This document shows positions 42,541 to 50,261 of a stretch of 51,333 nucleotides of DNA, piece by piece (position 1 is the first letter of the stretch; each line of letters opens with the position of its first letter). The position numbers were made by a program, and so were the translations under genes. The stretch covers positions 1 through 51,333 of the forward strand of contig CAYMKL010000038.1 in assembly GCA_964390805.1 (NCBI GenBank), read 5' to 3'. The notes under the pieces are model-generated. The model did not search any database. It was not told the DNA's origin and was given only the letters and a program-made list of their open reading frames with translations. Source of the stretch: CAYMKL01 sp964390805. Lineage in GTDB: Bacteria > Chloroflexota > Anaerolineae > VGOG01.

Positions 42541-43071
42541 GTGAACGTGAGCCCGGACTGGATGACCTTTTTGCAATCATTGAGCTGGGATGCGGCAACG
42601 AAGATCACCGTGGCTGCCGTGTTGGGCGCCATTGTTGGCCTGGAACGAGAGCGGGGAGGTCACCCTGCGGGCCTGCGCACGAACATGATGATAGCCATCA
42701 GTTCTTGTCTATTTACTCTTTTGTCCATCGAGGCTTTTCCGTCGGAGGGCTCAACCAGAGACACAGCCCGCGTTGCCGCTCAGATCGTCACCGGTGTGGG
42801 CTTTCTGGGCGCAGGTGTCGTGTTGCAGACCAGAAAACATATCCGGGGGTTGACCACGGCCGCCACGATCTGGCTGGTGGCAGCCATAGGTATGGCAGTC
42901 GGGGCTGGTGCTTACTTCATCGCCATCTTCACCACAATCCTGTCCACGGTCTTGTTGATCCTGCTGGCACCCATCAGTGAGCGACTGGAACAGCGGGCGC
43001 AGGAGCGAGAAGAAGAGGAAGCCGCCCGGAGGAAGAGGGCGGCAAGAACGGACAAAAAAGATAAGGATTGA
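42541..43071 (+). CDS. MgtC/SapB-family membrane protein
   Basis: The 176-residue protein has four to five hydrophobic helices and the MgtC signature GLERERGGHPAGLRTN near residues 35-50, followed by GVGFLGAGVVL. The C-terminal 35 residues are very charged (E/R/K). MgtC homologues are linked to Mg limitation or membrane ATPase control. GTG 42541 is used; GTG 42547 is possible. Its relation to the sugar operon is not obvious. Confidence 0.88.
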   Translation: MNVSPDWMTFLQSLSWDAATKITVAAVLGAIVGLERERGGHPAGLRTNMMIAISSCLFTLLSIEAFPSEGSTRDTARVAAQIVTGVGFLGAGVVLQTRKHIRGLTTAATIWLVAAIGMAVGAGAYFIAIFTTILSTVLLILLAPISERLEQRAQEREEEEAARRKRAARTDKKDKD

Positions 43072-43095
43072 GGGTTGGAGGTTTGGTCAGGCGGG

Positions 43096-44163
43096 ATGAA
43101 TAGCAAACAACGGGTGTTGGCTGCCATTAATCACGTTGAACCTGACCGCGTGCCGGTGGATCTGTGGGCCTTGTCCCCCGTCACCGATGGCCTACGCGCC
43201 CACTTTGACGTGGACAACCCTTCGACGGGCTCAGGACACCGCGACGAGGCTGTCTGGCAGGCCCTGGGCATTGATCTGCGCTCCGTCTGGCCAGCCTACA
43301 TCGGGCCGCCACTGCCTACCTTCGACGATGGCAGTTGGCTAGACTGGTGGGGTCTCCGAAAGCAGATGATCGGCCCCTTTGACGAGGTCGTCGAGCCGCC
43401 GCTGGCCGATGCCCGAACCGTCGCCAATGTCGAGGCCCATCCCTGGCCCGATCCCGACTGGTTCGACTACGACGGTTTGCGCACCACCTGCGAAGCGTTG
43501 AGCGAGTACGCCCTCGTCATCCGCGACCTGGGACCCCACGCCACTTGTGTCCTCCGCGCGTCTATGTTCCTGTGTGGCATGGAGAAGTTCATGATGGCCC
43601 TGGCGCTGAACCCTGACCTGGCCCAGGCCATCATCGCACGGGTGGAGCAGTTCTATCTTGAGTTCAACCAGCGCATCCTGGAGGCGGTGGGCGATCTCAC
43701 CGACATCTATTTCATCGCCGACGACGTTGGCGTGCAGGATGGGCTGATGATCAGTCCCCGGATGTTCCGTCGGGTCGTCAAGCCCAGTCTGACGCGCTTC
43801 ATCGCCCAGGCCAAGGAGTATGGGCAGCGGGTCATGTATCACACCTGCGGCGCTGTTCGCCAACTCATACCCGACTTCATTGAGATGGGGGTGGATATCC
43901 TCAATCCCATCCAGTTATCGGCCAAGGGCATGGAACCCGCTGCTCTGAAGCGGGATTTCGGCGACGCCCTCTGTTTCCACGGCGCGATGGACATTCAAAC
44001 CGTCCTATCGCAGGGCACGCCCGACCAGGTGCGCGGCGAGGCCAAACGGCTGTGCCAGGTTCTGGGGCAGGGGGGCGGATTCATCTTGGCCCCGACCAAC
44101 AACGTCATGCCCGAAACGCCGCTCGAAAACATCCTGGCGCTGTACGAAGCGGTTCAAGTGTGA
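43096..44163 (+). CDS. UroD-family protein, methyltransferase-like (copy 2)
   Basis: The 355-residue protein has the HTC zinc motif in YHTCGAVRQLIPDFI and GVDILNPIQLSAKGMEP, as in the gene at 30178. Residues 42-47 (PSTGSG) are read through the dispersed 20-bp repeat (43218-43237). MNSKQRVLAAINHVEPDRVP is the family start, so ATG 43096 is chosen over TTG 43075. It lies in a sugar-related operon, like many members of this group, whose substrates are unknown. Confidence 0.8.
   Translation: MNSKQRVLAAINHVEPDRVPVDLWALSPVTDGLRAHFDVDNPSTGSGHRDEAVWQALGIDLRSVWPAYIGPPLPTFDDGSWLDWWGLRKQMIGPFDEVVEPPLADARTVANVEAHPWPDPDWFDYDGLRTTCEALSEYALVIRDLGPHATCVLRASMFLCGMEKFMMALALNPDLAQAIIARVEQFYLEFNQRILEAVGDLTDIYFIADDVGVQDGLMISPRMFRRVVKPSLTRFIAQAKEYGQRVMYHTCGAVRQLIPDFIEMGVDILNPIQLSAKGMEPAALKRDFGDALCFHGAMDIQTVLSQGTPDQVRGEAKRLCQVLGQGGGFILAPTNNVMPETPLENILALYEAVQV
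43218..43237 (-). repeat. 20-bp dispersed repeat, copy 4 (inside the UroD-family gene)
   Basis: CCCTTCGACGGGCTCAGGAC differs from copy 3 at two central bases and shares its flanks (ACAA before, ACCGC after). Confidence 0.7.
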
Positions 44164-44172
44164 AGAGTGAAG

Positions 44173-44217
44173 CGTGAAACGTGACCCAGATGCGATGCCG
44201 ACCCTTCACGTTTCACG
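44173..44217 (+). repeat. Inverted repeat of CGTGAAACGTGA type
   Basis: CGTGAAACGTGA (44173-44184) and TCACGTTTCACG (44206-44217) are perfect 12-bp inverted repeats. Similar strings occur at 41320-41333 and 51261-51281, so it is a family of intergenic repeats. It could also slow or terminate transcription, since T-rich sequence follows. Confidence 0.55.
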
Positions 44218-44244
44218 TTTTACGTTTTTGGAGGTCAAACCACA

Positions 44245-45147
44245 ATGTGCGACGTTGACATCATGATGATCGGCCACTTTGCCAAAGATAAACTGGTGGT
44301 AGATGGCGCCAGCGTGGTCGCCTCCGGCGGAGCCGTCTATTATGGTGGCGTGGCTCTCCGGCGCATTGGAGTGAGTGTCGCGGTTGTCACCCGGCTGCAT
44401 CCCGACGACTTCCCGCTGCTGGACGAACTGAAAGAGGAGGGAGCGCAGGTCTTCGCCGCGCCAGCTCCAGAGACTTCGGGCATAGAGAACATCTACGACT
44501 CAGCCGACATGGAGCGCCGCATCTGCAAGCTGTTGAGCTTTGCTAGCCCCTTCCGGCGAGAGGACATCCCCGATCTATCGGCCCAGGTGTACCTGATCAC
44601 GCCCATCATTGCTGGCGAGGTAGACCTGTCACTGCTTCGATGGCTGTCGGCCCGGGGTCCGGTGGGACTGGACGTGCAGGGCTTCGTCCGCGTCTGTGAG
44701 GATGGTCGCCCGTCTGCAAACCCAGGGCAGGCCCTGGTCTTCCGCCAGTGGCCCGACATGGCTGAAGGCCTGGCGCACGTGACCTATCTCAAGGTAGACC
44801 GCGCCGAGGCGGAGCTCCTCACTGGTCAGACGGACTTGCAGGCCGCCGCTCGCCAACTTGCGTCCTACGGTCCCCGCGAAGTCGTCGTCACCCAGTCGTC
44901 GGGCGTCACCGTCTATGCCGACGGCCAGGTTTACGAAGCACCCTTCACCCCACGGTCACTGGCTGGGCGCACCGGCCGGGGTGACACCTGCTTTGCCATC
45001 TACGTGGGCAAGCGCCTGAGCGCGCCGGTCGAGGAGGCTTGCCGCTTTGCGGCGGCGGTCACCACGCTGAAGCAGGAGCAGCCCGGTCCCTGGCGCGGCA
45101 CTCTGTCCGACGTGGCGGCGGTGCTGTCGGGCAGGCATGACGTGTAG
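44245..45147 (+). CDS. PfkB-family carbohydrate kinase with GRGD motif (copy A)
   Basis: The 300-residue ribokinase-like protein has a sugar-binding GGAVYYGGVALRRIG segment, QGFVRV, and the catalytic loop GRTGRGDTCFAIYV. The usual PfkB motif is DTxGAGD; here the first Asp is absent and Ala is Arg, while the catalytic Asp remains. The gene at 49250 has the same variant. GGAGG precedes ATG 44245. Activity on a sugar or inositol-like substrate is plausible but unproven. Confidence 0.82.
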   Translation: MCDVDIMMIGHFAKDKLVVDGASVVASGGAVYYGGVALRRIGVSVAVVTRLHPDDFPLLDELKEEGAQVFAAPAPETSGIENIYDSADMERRICKLLSFASPFRREDIPDLSAQVYLITPIIAGEVDLSLLRWLSARGPVGLDVQGFVRVCEDGRPSANPGQALVFRQWPDMAEGLAHVTYLKVDRAEAELLTGQTDLQAAARQLASYGPREVVVTQSSGVTVYADGQVYEAPFTPRSLAGRTGRGDTCFAIYVGKRLSAPVEEACRFAAAVTTLKQEQPGPWRGTLSDVAAVLSGRHDV

Positions 45148-45176
45148 GTTGTTCGCGAGAATGTTGTGGGGGACAT

Positions 45177-45263
45177 GTCATTGCGAGGCGACGCTCTTCC
45201 GCCGAAGCAATCCCCAATTCGCAAGCTGGAGATTGCTTCGGCGCTCCGCTTCCTCGCAATGAC
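45177..45263 (+). repeat. MITE-like element with 12-bp terminal inverted repeats
   Basis: GTCATTGCGAGG (45177-45188) and CCTCGCAATGAC (45252-45263) are perfect inverted ends. GAAGCAATC (45204-45212) and GATTGCTTC (45231-45239) are inner inverted repeats. This sequence type is a widespread small intergenic repeat in bacteria. It sits just before the lipoprotein gene, whose open frame reads through it. Confidence 0.85.
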
Positions 45264-45300
45264 ACACACGGAAGTTCGGTTGCGGCAGGAGGCCGCGCTT

Positions 45301-46314
45301 ATGTCGTCGTCCAAACATTTCATTCTCATTGCTGGTTTGAACCTGGCAACTTGGATGGCGCTGGCGCTCAGCGGTTGCGGATCACCCGCGCCGACGGCTG
45401 TCCCTGGCCCCCCGGCTTCTCATCAGGAATTGACTCGCCACTACGCGCCGGTCATCCGTCAGGGCGTTGCGTCGGACCAGGACTTCATCACCGCTGTGGA
45501 TTTCGACGGCGACTGGGTAGGTAACAACAACTGGGAGAACCAGCCCGCGGGCGACCTCGCGGCCCATGTCTACTATTCGGTGATAGAGACAGAGACCCAC
45601 TGGTTTCTTTTCTACTCCCTCTTTCACCCTCGCGACTACACCCGTGACTTGTGCGCAAAATCGGCAGGCTGCCACGAGAACGACATGGAGTCCATTCAGA
45701 TGGTCGTCGCCAAAGACGGCTCGACTGAACTCGCCGAAGTCGACACTCCTTTTGGAAAACTGCTGGCCGTCGAAACACTGGCTCACAGTCACATCTACCT
45801 CTACGCCGCAGATCCGTCGGTGAAAGGGAGCTTCCTCAAAGTCAGAGGTTCGGTTCAGCTTGAGGGGAGCCATCCCATCGTCTACGTGGAGACGTGGGGC
45901 CACGGTATCTACGCCCATCGCAAGATCCTCGTGCCGTACACCGTCGTCTACCGCGTGGGAGAGCAAGCCGAAGTGCCGGAAAGTCTCAAAGACGACAACG
46001 TGTCGTACCAACTCGTTTCGATCTACGACACCCTCTGGATGCATCGGGACGAGATCGGGCCCGGACGAGCTTTTGACCAACCTTTCGATTATCGAGGACA
46101 CATCTTGCCGGCCGCCATAGATGGCGACGATTTCGGTGCAGACCGGGCCAATACCCCCTGGGGCTACAACCAGGCAACAGGCGATACCCTCTCCCGCGGC
46201 GATTGGTTCCTCGACCCAGCCAAAGCTCTGGCCTACCACGCCCACTTTGAGGGTGAGTTCTCTCACGAGTACATTAACAACCCATACCTTGCTGACCTGG
46301 GAGCGCTGCATTGA
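45301..46314 (+). CDS. Lipoprotein of unknown function
   Basis: The 337-residue protein has a signal with lipobox LSGC (Cys near 26). The mature part has TRHYAPVIRQG, VYYSVIETETHWFLFYSLFHPRDY, a HENDMESIQMVV segment, WGHGIYAH and many aromatic residues, suggesting a beta-rich extracytoplasmic domain. I cannot assign a family. The HEND(L/M)E string is a recurring feature of unannotated bacterial proteins. ATG 45301 is chosen because upstream in-frame codons to 45166 read through the MITE. It may be a transposon-flanked accessory gene. Confidence 0.7.
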   Translation: MSSSKHFILIAGLNLATWMALALSGCGSPAPTAVPGPPASHQELTRHYAPVIRQGVASDQDFITAVDFDGDWVGNNNWENQPAGDLAAHVYYSVIETETHWFLFYSLFHPRDYTRDLCAKSAGCHENDMESIQMVVAKDGSTELAEVDTPFGKLLAVETLAHSHIYLYAADPSVKGSFLKVRGSVQLEGSHPIVYVETWGHGIYAHRKILVPYTVVYRVGEQAEVPESLKDDNVSYQLVSIYDTLWMHRDEIGPGRAFDQPFDYRGHILPAAIDGDDFGADRANTPWGYNQATGDTLSRGDWFLDPAKALAYHAHFEGEFSHEYINNPYLADLGALH

Positions 46315-46339
46315 CTCCGATGGCGAATTGAAGTATACT
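46311..46339 (+). promoter_or_regulatory. Sigma-70-like promoter for the final sugar operon
   Basis: TTGACT (46311-46316) overlaps the stop codon of the preceding gene; 17 nt later is TATACT (46334-46339). Confidence 0.7.
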
Positions 46340-46367
46340 TATGCCCATCGCCGACGGAGGCAATGTT

Positions 46368-47270
46368 ATGCGTATCAAAGGCATCGGCATAGACGCACAC
46401 TCGCCCCGACTGGATGGCAGCCTGGAAGTGCTGGAACATGACCTGACCTTCTTCCAGCGGGTCGGCTTCGATTACGTGGAGATCCCAGTGCACGGTGTGG
46501 ATGCCATCCTGGGCGGCAGGCTACGCGAGCGAAGAGTGAAGGAAGTGCAGGAGATCCTGGCAAGATTCGATTTGCAATACACCGTCCACGGCCCCGATCC
46601 GCTTGACCTGTGCGACGTGGAGCGACCAGATCTGCAGAAAGCCGTCTTTCGCGCCAGTCTTGAGTTCGCTCAAGCCATCGGCGCCGAGATCATGGTGTAT
46701 CACGGCGGTGCAACCAATCTCCCCAATAGTAATGAGGAGGCTGGCCTGAGCGTCGGACGGCTGAAGGGGATAGAACGGGAAGCGCTCAGCGAGCTGGCCG
46801 ATGAGGCCTTTGCTTTGGGGATAGTCATTGGTGTGGAGAATGTTGGCTCCAAATCGTACAGCGCCCGGATAGCTGAGCTGGTTGAGCAGGTGAGGGAGAT
46901 CAATCACCCCAACGTGGGGATCACCCTGGATTTTGGACACGCTTACCTCACCGCCCGTCACCTGGGCTATGACTTCCTGGAAGCCATCGAGCTGGCCGCT
47001 CCCTATATTGTCCATGTGCACGTCCATGACAACTTCGGCCGGGTGATCCGTCTCCCTCAAGACGTGCCGTACATTCACATTGCCCCCTTCGGCGCGAACG
47101 ACATGCACATGCCTCCCGGTTGGGGCGAGATACCGTATCGAAAAGTTTTCTCTCGCCTGAAGGACTATGGGGGGGTCGTGCTGATGGAGCTCAAGCCCCG
47201 CTACAGTCCCTACTTCGAGGAGGCTCTGCGGGAGACGCGCAGGCTCCTCGCAGAGTGCGGGGTCGAATAA
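46368..47270 (+). CDS. Sugar isomerase/epimerase (AP-endonuclease-2 TIM barrel)
   Basis: The 300-residue barrel protein has metal-site segments YTVHGPDP, IGVENVGSK, ITLDFGHAY, VHVHVHDNFG and LMELKPRY. It resembles IolE/hydroxypyruvate-isomerase-like enzymes, more distant from the genes at 7919, 8904 and 19095. ATG 46368 follows ACGGAGG. It is the first gene of an operon with two PfkB kinases and an inositol dehydrogenase-like gene. Confidence 0.78.
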   Translation: MRIKGIGIDAHSPRLDGSLEVLEHDLTFFQRVGFDYVEIPVHGVDAILGGRLRERRVKEVQEILARFDLQYTVHGPDPLDLCDVERPDLQKAVFRASLEFAQAIGAEIMVYHGGATNLPNSNEEAGLSVGRLKGIEREALSELADEAFALGIVIGVENVGSKSYSARIAELVEQVREINHPNVGITLDFGHAYLTARHLGYDFLEAIELAAPYIVHVHVHDNFGRVIRLPQDVPYIHIAPFGANDMHMPPGWGEIPYRKVFSRLKDYGGVVLMELKPRYSPYFEEALRETRRLLAECGVE

Positions 47271-48155
47271 ATGGGAGAGGCTATGCGAGGTCGTCTGGAG
47301 ACGTTTCACCCGGACTTTCTGGTAATCGGTATCGTGACCAAGGATCTGCAAGAGGATGGTTACACCATCGGGGGGACGGTCACTTTTGCGTCCCTGACAG
47401 CCCGCAACCTGGGGCTGCGAACTGCGGTGGTCACCAGGGCCTCTCCCGATCTGAGCTTTGCCCCTCTTTACCGGGGTATTGAGGTGCTTAGTCTGCCCTC
47501 GCCAGTGACCACCACTTTTCAGAACCTCTACTCCGCCGACGGGACTCGCACCCAGTTTCTCCGCGCCGTGGCTGGGCAAATAAAGGCCAAGGACATCCCC
47601 CCGGCCTGGCGAGAGGCTAAGATCGTCCTCCTGGGCCCTCTAGTGGATGAGTTAGAGGGGAGCATTGCCAGGATTTTCCCCCATTCGTTAATTGGGGTCA
47701 CTCCACAAGGCTGGATGCGCTTTTGGAACGAGGAAGGGCGGGTCTTTCCCAGGCCCTGGGAGGGGGCGGCCGGGGTTCTAAACTACGCCAAAGCGGTGAT
47801 CTTCAGCGAGAAGGATGTGCAGAGGGACGAGAACGTCATCCAAGCCTACGCGCGAATGGCCGAAATCCTGGTGGTTACCCACGGCCCCGGCGGGGCGACG
47901 GTCTACCACCGGGGCGAGTCTCGCCGTCTCCCCGCCTTCGAAACCGTAGAGGCCGATCCAACCGGAGCGGGCGACGTCTTTGCCGCTGCTTACTTGATCG
48001 AATTGGAGAGAAGCGGCGATCCCTACGCGGCAGCGCACTTCGCCAATTGCGTGGCTTCCTTCATTGTCGAGAAGCCGGGAGTAGAGGGCATCCCCACCCT
48101 GAAGCAGGTGCAACAAAGGCTCGCGCAATTCCCCCTGCCAATCTCTAATCTCTAA
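47271..48155 (+). CDS. PfkB-family carbohydrate kinase with canonical GAGD motif (copy B)
   Basis: The 294-residue protein has GGTVTFASLTARNLGLRTAV, VTPQGWMR and the canonical catalytic loop ADPTGAGDVFAAAYLIE. Its last residues (PISNL) are encoded by a TCTAATCTCTAA-type intergenic repeat, so the C-terminus is recent. The next in-frame ATG is 47283. Operon context suggests phosphorylation of a sugar or ring-opened inositol derivative. Confidence 0.85.
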   Translation: MGEAMRGRLETFHPDFLVIGIVTKDLQEDGYTIGGTVTFASLTARNLGLRTAVVTRASPDLSFAPLYRGIEVLSLPSPVTTTFQNLYSADGTRTQFLRAVAGQIKAKDIPPAWREAKIVLLGPLVDELEGSIARIFPHSLIGVTPQGWMRFWNEEGRVFPRPWEGAAGVLNYAKAVIFSEKDVQRDENVIQAYARMAEILVVTHGPGGATVYHRGESRRLPAFETVEADPTGAGDVFAAAYLIELERSGDPYAAAHFANCVASFIVEKPGVEGIPTLKQVQQRLAQFPLPISNL

Positions 48156-48187
48156 GTTCTCATTTCTAATTCTGGAAAGGAGCGAAA

Positions 48188-49204
48188 ATGTCCACCAAAA
48201 TCAACGTCGGCGTCATCGGCGCCGGCAGAATAGGTAAGCTCCACGCGGAGCACCTGGCTTATCGGGTCCCCGACGCCCACATCATCGCCATAGCAGATGT
48301 TTTCCTGGAAGCTGCGGAGAAGTGCGCGGCCAACTTGCAGATTCCCTCAGCGGTCAAGGATCATCGGGAGATCATGGAGAATCCGGACATCGAGGCGGTC
48401 ATCATCTGCTCCAGCACCGATACGCACGCACAGATGATCGAAGAGGCGGCCGCTGCCGGGAAGCACATCTTCTGTGAGAAGCCCATTGACTTCGACTTGG
48501 CCAGGATTGATAGGGCGCTCGAAGCCGTAGACCGAGCGGGGGTGAAGCTGCAAGTAGGGTTCAACCGGCGCTTTGATCCCAACTTCAAGCGGGTTCGTGA
48601 GATGGTGGCGGCGGGCACAATCGGCGCGCCCCACATCCTGCGTATCACCAGCCGCGATCCGGGACCGCCTCCCATTGAGTACATCAAGGTCTCCGGCGGT
48701 ATCTTCCTGGACATGACTATCCACGACTTCGACATGGCCCGCTATCTGATCGGCAGCGACGTCACCGAGATCTACGCCGCCGGCGGGGTCATGGTGGATC
48801 CCGAAATCGGCAAAGCTGGCGATATTGATACCGCTGTCATAACCCTTCGCTTCGAGAATGGCACTATCGGCACCATTGACAACAGCAGAAAGGCCGTGTA
48901 TGGCTACGATCAGCGCGTTGAAGTCTTTGGTTCCGAAGGCATGGTAGCCGTTTCCAACAACACGCCCGATACGGCAGTTCACAGCAATGCTGACGGTGTC
49001 CACTCCTCACTGCCCCTGTTCTTCTTCGTGGAGCGTTACACCGACTCCTACATCGCCGAGATGCAAGCCTTCATCGAGTGCATCCAGCACGACAAGACCC
49101 CTCCCGTGACGGGCATTGACGGCCGTATCCCGGTGGTGATGGGCTATGCGGCCAAGAAGTCATATGAGGAAAACCGCCCAGTCAAGCTGAGCGAGGTGGA
49201 GTAG
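48188..49204 (+). CDS. iolG: Inositol 2-dehydrogenase-like oxidoreductase (Gfo/Idh/MocA)
   Basis: The 338-residue protein is the best match in the window to IolG: Rossmann GAGRIGKLHAEHLA, EKPIDFDL (catalytic Lys), GFNRRFDPNF, SRDPGPPP, SGGIFLDMTIHDFDMARYL (Asp/His) and YDQRVEVFGSEG. IolG oxidises myo-inositol to scyllo-inosose with NAD. AAAGGAGCG precedes ATG 48188. It supports an inositol or inositol-like pathway connecting this operon with the dehydrogenase cluster at 17971-24234. Confidence 0.85.
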   Translation: MSTKINVGVIGAGRIGKLHAEHLAYRVPDAHIIAIADVFLEAAEKCAANLQIPSAVKDHREIMENPDIEAVIICSSTDTHAQMIEEAAAAGKHIFCEKPIDFDLARIDRALEAVDRAGVKLQVGFNRRFDPNFKRVREMVAAGTIGAPHILRITSRDPGPPPIEYIKVSGGIFLDMTIHDFDMARYLIGSDVTEIYAAGGVMVDPEIGKAGDIDTAVITLRFENGTIGTIDNSRKAVYGYDQRVEVFGSEGMVAVSNNTPDTAVHSNADGVHSSLPLFFFVERYTDSYIAEMQAFIECIQHDKTPPVTGIDGRIPVVMGYAAKKSYEENRPVKLSEVE

Positions 49205-49227
49205 CCCTCCCCCTCACAGGGGGAGGG
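49205..49227 (+). repeat. Short perfect hairpin repeat
   Basis: CCCTCCCCCT (49205-49214) and AGGGGGAGGG (49218-49227) form a 10-bp stem with a 3-nt loop, directly after the stop codon. It lacks a T-tract and fits a REP-type repeat or intercistronic hairpin. Confidence 0.65.
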
Positions 49228-49249
49228 TTGGGTGGGGGTGGCAATCCAC

Positions 49250-50137
49250 ATGTCAGAATCCGACATTGCCTTTCTGGGGCACTACACCAAAGACACCATC
49301 GTCTTGCCCCACGAAACGAAGACCGTCAACGGAGGGGCCTTCAACTATGGAGCCCGCGTTGCGGTCAAAATGGGGCTGCGGACCGCCGTCATCACCAGGC
49401 TGGCCCAGGAGGACTTCGATGTGGTGGATGACCTCACGCGGATGGGCGTGGAAGTCTTTGCCACACCGACCCCGCAATCTACCAACCTGAAACTGGTCTA
49501 CCCCACCCAAAACCTCGACCAGCGCACGGTCTACAACGTCGGCTCTGCTGGCCCCTTCACCCCGGCGGAGGTCGCCCCCATCCAGGCCCGCGCTTTCCAC
49601 ATCGGGGCGTCTATTCGGGGCGAGGTGCCACTTGAGGTCATTGAGGCGCTGGCCCAAAAGGAAACCAGGATCTCCCTGGACGTGCAGGGGTTTCTCAGGG
49701 TTAGTCGAGGAGGGGAGCTAGTCCACGAGGATTGGCCGGAGGCAGCCCAGGTTCTTGAGCTGGTGGACGTGTTGAAGGCCGATGCTGTAGAGGCAGAGGC
49801 TCTGACTGGCAGGAGCGACCTGCGGGAAGCTGCTGAGGCCCTGGCCGAATTCGGCCCGTGCGAGGTCGTTTTGACTCATGGGGAGGGATTGCTGGTTCAC
49901 GCTGATGGCCGTTTCCACGCCGCACCCTTTCACACCAGGGAGATGAAGGGCCGTACCGGCCGTGGGGATACCTGCACCGCCGCCTATCTGGGGAAGAGGC
50001 TCACCGCGTCTCCGGCTGAGGCCACCCTCTGGGCGGCGGCCCTTACCAGTCTGAAAATGGAAACAGTAGGCCCCTTTAGCAGAGAGATCGGCGAGGTGGA
50101 AGACCTCATAAGGGAGAGATACCAGGATGTCATTTGA
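49250..50137 (+). CDS. PfkB-family carbohydrate kinase with GRGD motif (copy C)
   Basis: The 295-residue paralogue of the gene at 44245 shares GGAFNYGARVAVKMGLRTAV, SLDVQGFLRVSRGG and the variant catalytic loop GRTGRGDTCTAAYLGKRL. The first Asp of the DTxGAGD motif is lost but the catalytic Asp stays. ATG 49250 is chosen, though the ribosome site is weak; in-frame sequence continues upstream to 49232. It is the last gene before the LacI promoter. Confidence 0.82.
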   Translation: MSESDIAFLGHYTKDTIVLPHETKTVNGGAFNYGARVAVKMGLRTAVITRLAQEDFDVVDDLTRMGVEVFATPTPQSTNLKLVYPTQNLDQRTVYNVGSAGPFTPAEVAPIQARAFHIGASIRGEVPLEVIEALAQKETRISLDVQGFLRVSRGGELVHEDWPEAAQVLELVDVLKADAVEAEALTGRSDLREAAEALAEFGPCEVVLTHGEGLLVHADGRFHAAPFHTREMKGRTGRGDTCTAAYLGKRLTASPAEATLWAAALTSLKMETVGPFSREIGEVEDLIRERYQDVI

Positions 50138-50162
50138 CAACGTTCGCGAAATGTGCTACAAT
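50134..50162 (+). promoter_or_regulatory. Promoter of the LacI regulator gene
   Basis: TTGACA (50134-50139), 17 nt and TACAAT (50157-50162). It overlaps the 3' end of the PfkB gene and the first operator. Confidence 0.75.
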
Positions 50163-50177
50163 TGCACACGTGTGCAA
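50162..50177 (+). promoter_or_regulatory. LacI-type operator 1
   Basis: TTGCACACGTGTGCAA is a perfect 16-bp palindrome centred on CG, typical of LacI operators. It starts at the last base of the -10 box, where bound repressor would block initiation. Confidence 0.8.
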
Positions 50178-50186
50178 ACCCACCAT

Positions 50187-50220
50187 AGGCGGTCCAACAA
50201 CAGCAGGATCGCCTCTTTTT
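50187..50220 (+). terminator. Intrinsic terminator in the LacI leader
   Basis: AGGCGGTCC (50187-50195) pairs with GGATCGCCT (50206-50214) with one G-U pair, followed by C and T5. It lies downstream of the promoter at 50134, so it can act as an attenuator for lacI as well as a terminator for the upstream operon. Confidence 0.75.
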
Positions 50221-50231
50221 AGGATAAGCAA

Positions 50232-50245
50232 TGCACACGTGTGCA
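50232..50245 (+). promoter_or_regulatory. LacI-type operator 2
   Basis: TGCACACGTGTGCA is a perfect 14-bp palindrome with the same core as operator 1, 70 bp downstream (centre to centre about 69 bp). It sits just before the lacI start, consistent with looping or roadblock autoregulation. Confidence 0.75.
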
Positions 50246-50261
50246 AACGGGAGCATCCCTC

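Noticed and set aside
45166..45300. N-terminal extension of the unknown lipoprotein
   Set aside because: It is translated MITE sequence; the signal peptide starts at 45301.
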